Source of the DNA: Ralstonia thomasii
Lineage (GTDB): Bacteria; Pseudomonadota; Gammaproteobacteria; Burkholderiales; Burkholderiaceae
Direction: 5' to 3' (one strand)
Assembly (NCBI RefSeq): GCF_958405895.1
Contig: NZ_CATZAR010000021.1
DNA: 64,000 nt
Shown here: positions 45,879 to 53,365 of the stretch, piece by piece
How the letters are laid out: each line of letters starts with the position of its first letter
Numbering within the stretch: position 1 is the first letter of the stretch
The notes under the pieces: model-generated
The model's database searches: none
What the model was told of the DNA's origin: nothing
The model's input: only the letters and a program-made list of their open reading frames with translations
Made by a program: the position numbers and the translations under genes

Positions 45879-46210
45879 CAGTTGATTTCCCGACCCGACG
45901 AACGGATCGAGATCGCGGATGCTGTGCCGGCCAGCGTGCTGATGAAGTCGCCAGCAGCAAGCACATGCCCCACTACTTCCGGAAAGGTGTAGGTTTCGCC
46001 CGCCGCAAGGGTCTTGCTGACAACCTGGTTGCTTGTCCCGGCAGCGCTAGCAGAGGGGACAAGATTGATCGTCAGCGTCGCTGGGGCCCCACTGGAGTTG
46101 TTGCCAGTGAACTTGTCAATGATCGTGCGTACGCCCGTTGCGGTGTATTGCGTGGTCTGTGCGTTCTCAGCGAGCTTTCCCTCAATCAACGGCTTTGCGG
46201 TAACAGTCAC
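45878..46210 (-). CDS. Small phage virion-operon protein, 110 aa
   Basis: Thr/Ser/Ala-rich beta protein (TGNNSSGAPATLTINLVPSA). Overlaps both neighbours by one to four bases. Not assigned to a family; likely structural by place between tail-completion and ejection genes. Confidence 0.65.
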   Translation of the reverse strand: MTVTAKPLIEGKLAENAQTTQYTATGVRTIIDKFTGNNSSGAPATLTINLVPSASAAGTSNQVVSKTLAAGETYTFPEVVGHVLAAGDFISTLAGTASAISIRSSGREIN

Positions 46211-46605
46211 AATGAAGTTCCTTGCTGAAGTTCTGCGATTTGTGTGCTCAGTGCTGCCACTGCAGCTTCAAGTGCAGCGATGCGCGCCTCAGGCCCGGTG
46301 TCTGGATCGGGAAAGAGAGGAGGCTGCGCGATAGGTGGGAAATCTTGATCTGGAGCCGCCACAGAAGCTGCCGTTGGGAGCGCATCCAGGCGATCAGCCA
46401 CTGCGAAGAGGGAGGCTTTGAGTTCTTCAATGCCAGCGTCTTCCGGTAACTCAATGCTCAGTTCGTTGTTGGTTGGGGCGACGGCCCCGCCACCACGCAC
46501 GAACTGATTCATCAAGAAGCGGTACCATACTGGATTCAGTTGGCCGGTATGTATATCGACAAACGGAACTGCGATATCCAGAAGCGTGAATGTATTGCTC
46601 GCCAT
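46207..46605 (-). CDS. Coiled-coil virion protein at tail-needle position, 132 aa
   Basis: N-terminal conserved-looking segment (DIAVPFVDIHTGQLNPVWYRFLMNQF), then a C-terminal coiled coil (about 95-130; IAALEAAVAALSTQIAELQQ). Sits where P22 has gene 26 (tail needle), but it is shorter than gp26 (233) and lacks its pattern, so this is a positional suggestion. ATG at 46605 shares one base with the gp10-like stop. Confidence 0.6.
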   Translation of the reverse strand: MASNTFTLLDIAVPFVDIHTGQLNPVWYRFLMNQFVRGGGAVAPTNNELSIELPEDAGIEELKASLFAVADRLDALPTAASVAAPDQDFPPIAQPPLFPDPDTGPEARIAALEAAVAALSTQIAELQQGTSL

Positions 46606-48041
46606 CAGCTTTTCCCGACCCGAATATCGAGCCAAGCCCCGTTGAGAGCGGTATCCATCGGCCAAGCCCAAGACACCTCATAGACCCGACGGCGCCCCAT
46701 GCCCATGCGCCAGAGAGTGGCCCGCGTGCTGAATCGTCCAATCGCCCCCACCGGCACCTGTACCTTGTTCCCCCAGGTATAGCCGCCGTCATCTGACCAG
46801 CGAACATCCACCATGGGGTTCTGCCAAGTGCCAGTCGCCTGGCCAATACCAGTCTGGAAATCTAGGGTCAGCTTTTCATAGATGACTCGTTTGTCTTCGA
46901 TATCCAGCGTCGGGAAACTGCGGATACGCGGAACGGCATTACCGTTGTCGGTGAAGGTCGACTGATCGAGCTTGTATAGATTCCCGTTCTGATAGTCGCC
47001 AACGACATTCACACCGTAGGCAACCGCTTGGCAATTGCTGATATCGCGGTGAAGCATGCCCGCGCCATCCATCGACGCTCGTTCATGCCAAAGGCCGTTC
47101 CCAATGTCGAAAACCCACGTCGCATCCGCTGTGGGGAATGTCAGCACATAAAACGGGTGCCCTTCCTGTTGGTAGCAATAGCCGATCGCATCTGATACCG
47201 TGCCGTAGCCGCTGATCTGTTCTTCGATCGCGTGCGTAGAGATGCGCTGTGCCTGATAGCTTCCCCCGCGAAAGACCACAAACTGGCCCTGCGGATCACG
47301 TCCCAGCCAAAACAGAGAGAGGTCCCAGGTTGCGACTGATCCCTTGGCCGCACATCCGTGCTGGATGAACACGCCAGGCATGCGCTGGTACGGAAACGAG
47401 ACGTCTCCAGTGTTGAAGTAGACCTCGGTGGTGTCCGTTCCGATCAACCAGATCTCACGGTGCACAACTGGTGCGACCTGCAGCAGGTCAGCATTCCCTT
47501 CTTTCGAGGCGAAATACAAAGGGTTGCTGAAGGTGTCCGCCTGCACGTCAGAAATAAACCACTGTCGCGCTCCAGGGACGTTGCATACAAAATAGCCATC
47601 GGCATAGTCCACTCGATCGGCGCCGCGCCAGTTGGCGTCTGAGGTCGACGTGATGAACGTCGCGATGTTGGTCGCCAGTTTTACTCTGACGCCCGTTTGC
47701 GAGCCATCGGCAACAATCATGGATGTTCCGTTGTCCTTCATGGACACCGGACCAGACGATGTTGTGAGAGCAGATACCGCCGTCGTGATCCACGACGACG
47801 AGACCATGTAGAGGGAACTCCCGCTGGCGACGTAAAGGATCCCGTTGGTTGCGGCATAGGCCCCTCTAATTGGGCCGGTTCCCACCGTAGCCAGCAGTGT
47901 CTTGCCTGGCGTCGGATAGTGCGTGGTGCTGACTTCGGATTCACGAGAGTTGCGCTCAGGAATCAGATTCACGCAGCGCTGCGCATCCGCGATCAGGCTC
48001 CGGGCGAGATAAAAGCCCCCTTCAAGCGTCAGACGCGTCAT
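46605..48041 (-). CDS. Packaged-DNA stabilisation protein, gp10-like
   Basis: 478 residues, close to P22 gp10 (472). Beta-propeller-like protein of the Phage_stabilise family that closes the portal vertex after packaging. Recognised from LARSLIADAQRCVNLIPE near the N-terminus and DVRWSDDGGYTWGN near the C-terminus. Overlaps the gp4-like gene by four bases. Confidence 0.88.
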   Translation of the reverse strand: MTRLTLEGGFYLARSLIADAQRCVNLIPERNSRESEVSTTHYPTPGKTLLATVGTGPIRGAYAATNGILYVASGSSLYMVSSSWITTAVSALTTSSGPVSMKDNGTSMIVADGSQTGVRVKLATNIATFITSTSDANWRGADRVDYADGYFVCNVPGARQWFISDVQADTFSNPLYFASKEGNADLLQVAPVVHREIWLIGTDTTEVYFNTGDVSFPYQRMPGVFIQHGCAAKGSVATWDLSLFWLGRDPQGQFVVFRGGSYQAQRISTHAIEEQISGYGTVSDAIGYCYQQEGHPFYVLTFPTADATWVFDIGNGLWHERASMDGAGMLHRDISNCQAVAYGVNVVGDYQNGNLYKLDQSTFTDNGNAVPRIRSFPTLDIEDKRVIYEKLTLDFQTGIGQATGTWQNPMVDVRWSDDGGYTWGNKVQVPVGAIGRFSTRATLWRMGMGRRRVYEVSWAWPMDTALNGAWLDIRVGKS

Positions 48042-48754
48042 GTCAGACGGTCGGAAAACACGTTGTAGTGGCCACGACGGAGCAGATCGCGCGGCATCTG
48101 CAGCATCGGGATCTGGATATTCGCGCGCTCCATGCTGCGCTTGGTGCTGGCAGCCAGACGCAAGACCGTCGGGGGAATTTCAACACCAAACATCGGCCCG
48201 ATTCGTTCCGCTAAGTTGTAGCGCAACGCCGCGCGATAGACCGGCCGCAGATTCACCACGTCAGTCAGGTAGACGAACTCAGTCAGGGGCAGCATCACCT
48301 GCATCGTGACTGTGTATGTGTTGTTCGGGATCGGCCAAACAGAGATGCTCGCGAGCGGCCACCCGGTGTCCAAGAAGATATATTCCGGAAAGCTGGTCAA
48401 CGTTGGTAATGCAATCCGCCGAAAGTCTTCCTTGGCGTGCACGACGCGAAGGGGATAGTTCACCCCGTTGTTCGTGAAGATCGCGGAATCGATGCGGATG
48501 GGCACGTACGACAAGTTGATCTTGCCGCCAGGGCCGACCGTGTACGACTGAGAGCCGTCACACGCAAAGTTCACATCCGCGAGCTGATAGACGCATGGCC
48601 GTTGCTCCGACCACTCATCGAGCATCATGTTCAGCGTGTCGAAGCAGTCCTGCAGGTCTTCCCCGGATAGCGTCTGCCCAACACCGAGGATGGTCGCATC
48701 CTTTGCTGCGAGGCGGATGATCCGGTTCGCATCGATGCCGACTTGCTGGCTCAT
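48038..48754 (-). CDS. Tail accessory factor, gp4-like
   Basis: 238 residues, longer than P22 gp4 (166). Begins with helical text typical of the family (IIRLAAKDATILGVGQTLSGEDLQDCFDTLNMMLDEW) and has a beta middle region. Binds the portal ring as first tail adaptor. Start codon 4 bases after the preceding gene's stop. Confidence 0.82.
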   Translation of the reverse strand: MSQQVGIDANRIIRLAAKDATILGVGQTLSGEDLQDCFDTLNMMLDEWSEQRPCVYQLADVNFACDGSQSYTVGPGGKINLSYVPIRIDSAIFTNNGVNYPLRVVHAKEDFRRIALPTLTSFPEYIFLDTGWPLASISVWPIPNNTYTVTMQVMLPLTEFVYLTDVVNLRPVYRAALRYNLAERIGPMFGVEIPPTVLRLAASTKRSMERANIQIPMLQMPRDLLRRGHYNVFSDRLT

Positions 48755-48757
48755 TTC

Positions 48758-49102
48758 TTACACCGCCATCGGGGTAATGTAGACCAGGGCAGGGCCTGCC
48801 CCTGAGCCAATTGCCGCCACCGAAAACGACGCGCCAGGCGTCGGTACGTACAGCGGCTGTGTCATGCTGGGCGGCAGGATGATCGTCCCGGTAGGCGACC
48901 CATCAGTCGGTAGCACGGCCGCGGGAGCCGAGGAAGGATCCATGGTGATGGCGACCGTCGTCGTGCCGGTGTTCAGGAGGGCGGCATAGCCCTGCTGGGT
49001 GTTGTCGGCTGCGGTAACCGTGACCGCAGCGTGCGAGGTCGCAGCGACCGACAGCGCGACCGTCTTGCCATTGGGGCGAAGCAGTGTGTTGACGGGGAAC
49101 AT
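48758..49102 (-). CDS. Small beta-rich phage protein, 114 aa
   Basis: MFPVNTLLRPNG opening, then Thr/Val/Ala-rich strands. No known domain. Located between the HAD-like gene and gp4-like gene, so head-tail related by context. ATG at 49102 has no strong ribosome site. Confidence 0.6.
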   Translation of the reverse strand: MFPVNTLLRPNGKTVALSVAATSHAAVTVTAADNTQQGYAALLNTGTTTVAITMDPSSAPAAVLPTDGSPTGTIILPPSMTQPLYVPTPGASFSVAAIGSGAGPALVYITPMAV

Positions 49103-49110
49103 GTCGGTTC

Positions 49111-49368
49111 CTATAGAGCATCCTGAAACAACCAATGCGGCGCGTCATCGATCCAGATGTCGACGCGTCGGCTCAAGCTGTTCAGGTGTGGAATCTTTGC
49201 TTTGCGAGCGGTGTAGATGACTTCGCAAGGCATCTCGACTGCTTCGTCCGGCGTGCGCATCGTGATGCAGACGACGGTATGGCCGGCTTCCGTGCAGTCA
49301 GCGATGAAGCGGTCCCAGATCGCTGGTGCTTTCGTGCATGTGCCGTCGTAATCCAGACCGACAATCAC
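49111..49368 (-). CDS. Minimal HAD-like phosphatase domain, 85 aa
   Basis: Motif I GLDYDGT with nucleophile Asp and acid Asp at the N-terminus, motif II-like TMRT and a late VDIWIDDAPHW acidic motif. No cap domain. Compact HAD proteins of this kind occur in phages and may trim nucleotides or terminal phosphates. Start overlaps the previous gene stop by four bases (ATGA). Confidence 0.7.
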   Translation of the reverse strand: MIVGLDYDGTCTKAPAIWDRFIADCTEAGHTVVCITMRTPDEAVEMPCEVIYTARKAKIPHLNSLSRRVDIWIDDAPHWLFQDAL

Positions 49369-49691
49369 GCGGACACCTTCTCGATCTCTTCACGCAAGCG
49401 CTTGATGCCCCAGCGCTTGTCAATCGTGATACCGAGCTCACCAGCGCGGACAATCAGCGCGTCAAGTTCGGATTCGATGGCCTTTTCTTCCTTTTCTTCG
49501 GCTTCGACGACCGGCTGTTTGGTGTCATACCAGTCAGGTCCAAGATCGGCCTCTTCCTCGGCGCTGTTGACGATCTGAGATGAGCCCCCGGCGTGGTGCT
49601 TCCACTTCGGAAACTCGTGGAATTCGTGGGGTTGAAATGCGGGAACGTAGGCGGACACGTACTCGTCCTCCAGAAGGTTGTTCTTATGCAT
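49365..49691 (-). CDS. Phage protein with C-terminal HeH/LEM-like motif, 108 aa
   Basis: Acidic middle (EAEEKEEKAIESE) and a C-terminal LIVRAGELGITIDKRWGIKRLREEIEK segment of the HeH/LEM helix-turn-helix type often seen at the ends of small head-region proteins. Located after the coat gene and its terminator. Possible head-completion or decoration role. Confidence 0.6.
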   Translation of the reverse strand: MHKNNLLEDEYVSAYVPAFQPHEFHEFPKWKHHAGGSSQIVNSAEEEADLGPDWYDTKQPVVEAEEKEEKAIESELDALIVRAGELGITIDKRWGIKRLREEIEKVSA

Positions 49692-49707
49692 GGATGAGCC
49701 CCAATGA

Positions 49708-49731
49708 AAAGCGGCCCCGAAGGGCCGCTTT
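49708..49731 (-). terminator. Terminator after coat gene (TTCG loop)
   Basis: A 10-bp stem aaagcggccc/gggccgcttt with a TTCG loop on the minus strand, then tttcattg. Lies between coat and the 108-residue gene. Confidence 0.75.
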
Positions 49732-49752
49732 CACACGGAGAAAACGCCGGAT

Positions 49753-51018
49753 TTACACCGCGTCAGCGACACGCACGATCCATTCAGGGCGCAGAGCCTT
49801 GAAGCCGTACAGGATGTCGAGACGGGTGATGAACTGGTCGGTCTGCACGTTGTAGGCCGTCACGATGCGCATCGACGTGTTGTCGTACGTTTCGCGATAG
49901 GCCTCGTGCACGCCCTTCGGCAGTTCGAGGTCGGCCGTGACCATCGTGATTGCTTCCGGCACGTAAGCCAGGTTCATGCGGTACTGGGCGCTGGCGTTGG
50001 TGAGGAAGGTGATCTGCGCGCCGTTGGCCGGCGATGCGGTGACGGTCTGGTACTGCACCGGGTTGCCGCCAACCGGCGGGTTGATCGACGGGTAGATCGA
50101 CAGCGAGGTTGCGCCGGCAGCCGCAGCTTGCACCACCGTGAACTGTTGCAGTTCCGGGTAGGCTTGCTTGGTCACGCGGTTCACCGCGAACACGCCGGCA
50201 ATCGTGAAGACATCGCCCGCGTTCACCGGACCGTTAAGCGCCGAGACGTTGAGCGTCATCGTACCCAGGCCGCTGCCCGACTGGTTCGCGCCACTGACGG
50301 TCGGAGGCGTGCCGTAGGCACCCGTGGTGTGGGCCAGTACCGTCTGGTCCATCATCCACGTGAAGCCCAGGCCTCGCTTCATCTGGCCAGTCAGGAACTG
50401 CTCGCTGATCTCATTGGACGGGTTCAGCAGGCCAGCCAGCGAGCCGACCATGCGCGCTTCCGTGATCGGGTCGAGCACGATCTTGCGATTGCCAGGTGCC
50501 GACAGCTTGTTCAGGCGGGCATTGGCCGACAGGAAGGTGTTCAGATCCGCGTTCAGCAGGTTGTTCGAACCGTCAAACTTGCCGACGAGGTTCGAAGCTG
50601 GCAGCTGCGTGTCCGGGTACAGCGTACCGGCCGGCACCAGGCCGTCCATGCCACCCATGATGTCCGCGGCGATCTGACCTGCGATGTCGTTGATTGCGGG
50701 CTTGAGAATGCGTTCGCTGTAGTCGTCCAACGACAGGGCGCGCTCGGCCGAGCTGAACTGAATATCCACGCCGATCTGGTTGGCCATCACCAGCGAGGTC
50801 TTCTGTTCGTTCGTGCCTTGCACCGATGCCGCAGCGCCACGGCGAACCGTGAAGTCGTTCGGCAGGCGCACGCGCAGTGCGGAACCGATCTTTGCGCCGG
50901 ACTTGGCGAAGTCTTCGTCGTATTGACGGTCGATCGACTTGAGGAACGCATTCGAGTTCTTGAACAGGCGCAGTGCTTCGCGCGTGATCATGTCGATCGT
51001 GAGGATCGTATTTGCCAC
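49753..51018 (-). CDS. Major capsid (coat) protein, P22 gp5-like
   Basis: 421 residues (P22 coat is 430). HK97-fold coat protein with the family opening MANTILTIDMITREALRLFKN and the ending RLDILYGFKALRPEWIVRVADAV. Inserted domain expected about 220-340. The strongest expression in the operon is expected here, and the flanking hairpins suggest control of its level. Confidence 0.9.
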   Translation of the reverse strand: MANTILTIDMITREALRLFKNSNAFLKSIDRQYDEDFAKSGAKIGSALRVRLPNDFTVRRGAAASVQGTNEQKTSLVMANQIGVDIQFSSAERALSLDDYSERILKPAINDIAGQIAADIMGGMDGLVPAGTLYPDTQLPASNLVGKFDGSNNLLNADLNTFLSANARLNKLSAPGNRKIVLDPITEARMVGSLAGLLNPSNEISEQFLTGQMKRGLGFTWMMDQTVLAHTTGAYGTPPTVSGANQSGSGLGTMTLNVSALNGPVNAGDVFTIAGVFAVNRVTKQAYPELQQFTVVQAAAAGATSLSIYPSINPPVGGNPVQYQTVTASPANGAQITFLTNASAQYRMNLAYVPEAITMVTADLELPKGVHEAYRETYDNTSMRIVTAYNVQTDQFITRLDILYGFKALRPEWIVRVADAV

Positions 51019-51023
51019 CTAGG

Positions 51024-51857
51024 TCACCTTTTGACTGGTGCCTCCCGGTTGCGTCGCTCCATGAAGTCATCGAGACTTGCTTTTGAGAGGTCGACGTCGG
51101 CCGCACCAGAGCCGCTGATGGGCTTGATGGGCGCGGATGCCTGGGAGACGGGTTGGGTCTTGGGGCGATCGAGTTGGCCTTTGAGCGAGGCCATGCGGAT
51201 CGCCAGCTTCACAGGTGGAAGGGAGAGCATCTCGGCGGCGATCTCAGGGTTCTGACCGAGGTGGTACAGGACCTTGTGACCGTCTTCGAGATTCACGGCA
51301 GCTTCGAGGAAGTGCTGCGGGATTTCGCCGACCATGCCGATCTGCTTGAGAGCGGAGTCAAAGTCGGAGTACTCCTTGGCGCCCGCGTTGTAGATCGCGG
51401 TGCATGCGTCATCGAACGACTTCTGACGCATCCATTCCTGTTTGGCAGCCTCCATGTCGACCGGCTGTTGCGTGGCCGATTGAGGCGCGGGGGTGTACGA
51501 CTGCTGGTCTTGAGTGCCTTGCGATCCCTGGCGCAGTGCTGCCAGTTCTCGCTCAGCGCGCTCGCGGCCTTCGCGTTCACGTGTCTCGCGTTCTGCTGCT
51601 TCCTTCCGCTCCCGCGTCAGTTCGTTGATCCGGTGCTGGTACCAAGGGGTACGCTTGGAATCCCCCTTGCCCTGCTCGCCTTGATGCTGCGATTCCGGGT
51701 CGACTTGCTGCTGTTGGGAGTGCTGCTCAGCGCCAGTTGCCGAGCTGTCCTGATTACCTGGCTGATGCTCCAGTTCGCCTGCCGTCGACTGCTGTTGAGT
51801 CGATTGCTCACCCGTCGGGATCACGGTTTGTGCTTCTGCTGCCGGTACGTCGGCCAT
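51024..51857 (-). CDS. Scaffolding protein
   Basis: 277 residues. A Gln-rich, Ser-rich N-terminus, a long helical highly charged centre (INELTRERKEAAERETREREGRERAERELAAL) and a basic C-terminus ending REAPVKR, which is typical of coat-binding tails. Directs procapsid assembly and is then released. ATG at 51857 follows GGAG; the previous gene (repeat protein) ends at 51987. Confidence 0.85.
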   Translation of the reverse strand: MADVPAAEAQTVIPTGEQSTQQQSTAGELEHQPGNQDSSATGAEQHSQQQQVDPESQHQGEQGKGDSKRTPWYQHRINELTRERKEAAERETREREGRERAERELAALRQGSQGTQDQQSYTPAPQSATQQPVDMEAAKQEWMRQKSFDDACTAIYNAGAKEYSDFDSALKQIGMVGEIPQHFLEAAVNLEDGHKVLYHLGQNPEIAAEMLSLPPVKLAIRMASLKGQLDRPKTQPVSQASAPIKPISGSGAADVDLSKASLDDFMERRNREAPVKR

Positions 51858-51913
51858 GGATTGCTCCAAGAGGATTTACACGGTGAGAACCGCACCGCTA
51901 CGGCCAAACAAAA

Positions 51914-51961
51914 GGCCGCTCGAAAGCGGCCCAGAAACGCAAAACCCCGCCGAAGCGGGGT
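51914..51961 (-). terminator. Tandem terminators with TTCG loops
   Basis: ggccgct/agcggcc (51914-51920, 51925-51931) and accccgc/gcggggt (51944-51950, 51955-51961), both with TTCG loops on the minus strand and T runs after. Located between the 435-residue gene and the scaffold gene. Confidence 0.85.
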
Positions 51962-51986
51962 CTTGGAATGAAGGGAAAAGAGCGTC

Positions 51987-53294
51987 TTAGTTGTTGAACG
52001 CCACATCGAACACTTGGCCCACCACGTCGTTGGCCGCCCCCGTGGTCGGGCTGGAGCCGGTTACCGTGATGTTGATCACACCGTTCTCGACCGCAGTCAG
52101 CAGTGCAGGAACTTGCACGCCCAGGTGGGTCGAGCCAATGACCTGCGCACCGTTGGAAATCTGCGTGTTCGAGCCGTTGGCGCCGTACTTCTCGACCTGC
52201 ACACTGGCCTGCCAGCCACCGCCGTTTTGCGTCATCACACCCGAGTCGCAGATCAATGTGCCACCTGCGACCGCTGCACCAACGGTTTGGGTGGTAGTGC
52301 CCCACCAGACCTTGATGCGCTTGTTGTTGGCGGTGCTGCCAAGCTTGCCGGCAGCCATGATGCTGATCTGGCGCCCAGCAACGTCCAGAGCACTCGCTGG
52401 CAGCGCGTAGGTGAACAACACGTCGTCGGTGGTATCCGCGCCGTTGCCTTGGCCGGCCGAGCTGACCTGCACGGAAAGGTTGCCACCGCTGCGGGCTACA
52501 CCAGAAGCCGCCGAGCCCGGCTGCACGCCGCCCGTGGAGGGGATTGCGCCTATGCCGTTGAAGAACGGGTCGGATTGCCACACCCCAGCCGAGGCGGCGC
52601 GGAATAGCGCTGTGGTAAAGGCCGGGATGATGACCGGAGTATTGGCCGCTTGGCCGTTGATGGCATCGGTGCCGCCGTTGATGGGATACACCGTCAGCGG
52701 ATTGGCGGTGCTGTTCTCAACCGCTTGCTCGATGCCGTACTTGGCAGCCTGCAGGGCTACGGCAGCGCCAGCCGCGTTGACGTTGGTGACGTGGTTGATG
52801 CGGCCCAGCAGCGGAGTTGCAGTCGCCTGCGCCGCCGGGCTGACGGCAGTGATGCTCTCCTGTGATAGCTCGACCGGAAATTGGCCAGAAGCGCCAACGC
52901 CGGCTTCAAACTGCCATTGTCCGGCTTGCATGCATTCGAAGTCAGCGCAGTCACCAGGCGGAAGCGTCACGCCAGTGGCACCGGCAACGCCATTGATCGT
53001 CGCATTGTCGGCAGTATTGCCATAGACCTGGATCGGATAGGCCGTATTGTTCACGACCTCCTGCTTAAGCCCCTTCTGCGCTGCCAACAGCATCACGCCG
53101 TCGCCGAGGATCGCGCCAGCCGCCGGAGCCGTGGCCGTATCAACGCGGCACATTTGGGCCGTCAGCGCCGTTGCGCCGGCCTGCGTACGCGTGGTGCCGG
53201 CCGTGATACCGGATTGGTATGAGTCAAGCACCAGGCCAGTCACGGTGAGGCTGGCAAGGGTAAGGTCGTCGCGCGCGACACCGGTATAGGACAT
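51987..53294 (-). CDS. 435-residue virion-module protein with internal repeat
   Basis: Located between portal and scaffold, where P22 has no gene. Two similar ~115-residue segments (about 65-115 and 185-235; NNTAYPIQVYG...INGVAG and NSTANPLTVYPINGGTDAINGQA) are followed by a C-terminal beta domain (about 270-435, VQVSSAGQGNGADTTDDVLFTYALP and an ITVTGSSPTTG ending). Composition resembles capsid decoration or head-fiber proteins. It is bounded by terminators on both sides. The role is inferred. Confidence 0.7.
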   Translation of the reverse strand: MSYTGVARDDLTLASLTVTGLVLDSYQSGITAGTTRTQAGATALTAQMCRVDTATAPAAGAILGDGVMLLAAQKGLKQEVVNNTAYPIQVYGNTADNATINGVAGATGVTLPPGDCADFECMQAGQWQFEAGVGASGQFPVELSQESITAVSPAAQATATPLLGRINHVTNVNAAGAAVALQAAKYGIEQAVENSTANPLTVYPINGGTDAINGQAANTPVIIPAFTTALFRAASAGVWQSDPFFNGIGAIPSTGGVQPGSAASGVARSGGNLSVQVSSAGQGNGADTTDDVLFTYALPASALDVAGRQISIMAAGKLGSTANNKRIKVWWGTTTQTVGAAVAGGTLICDSGVMTQNGGGWQASVQVEKYGANGSNTQISNGAQVIGSTHLGVQVPALLTAVENGVINITVTGSSPTTGAANDVVGQVFDVAFNN

Positions 53295-53322
53295 GGCGGT
53301 TTTCCTTCTTCAGAAACGAAAA

Positions 53323-53341
53323 AACCGCCTCGCAGGCGGTT
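53323..53341 (-). terminator. Terminator between portal and repeat-protein gene
   Basis: aaccgcct/aggcggtt, 8-bp perfect stem with a 3-base loop and six T's after on the minus strand. Confidence 0.85.
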
Positions 53342-53365
53342 GAATGGGTAAAAAAGAAGGCCGCT

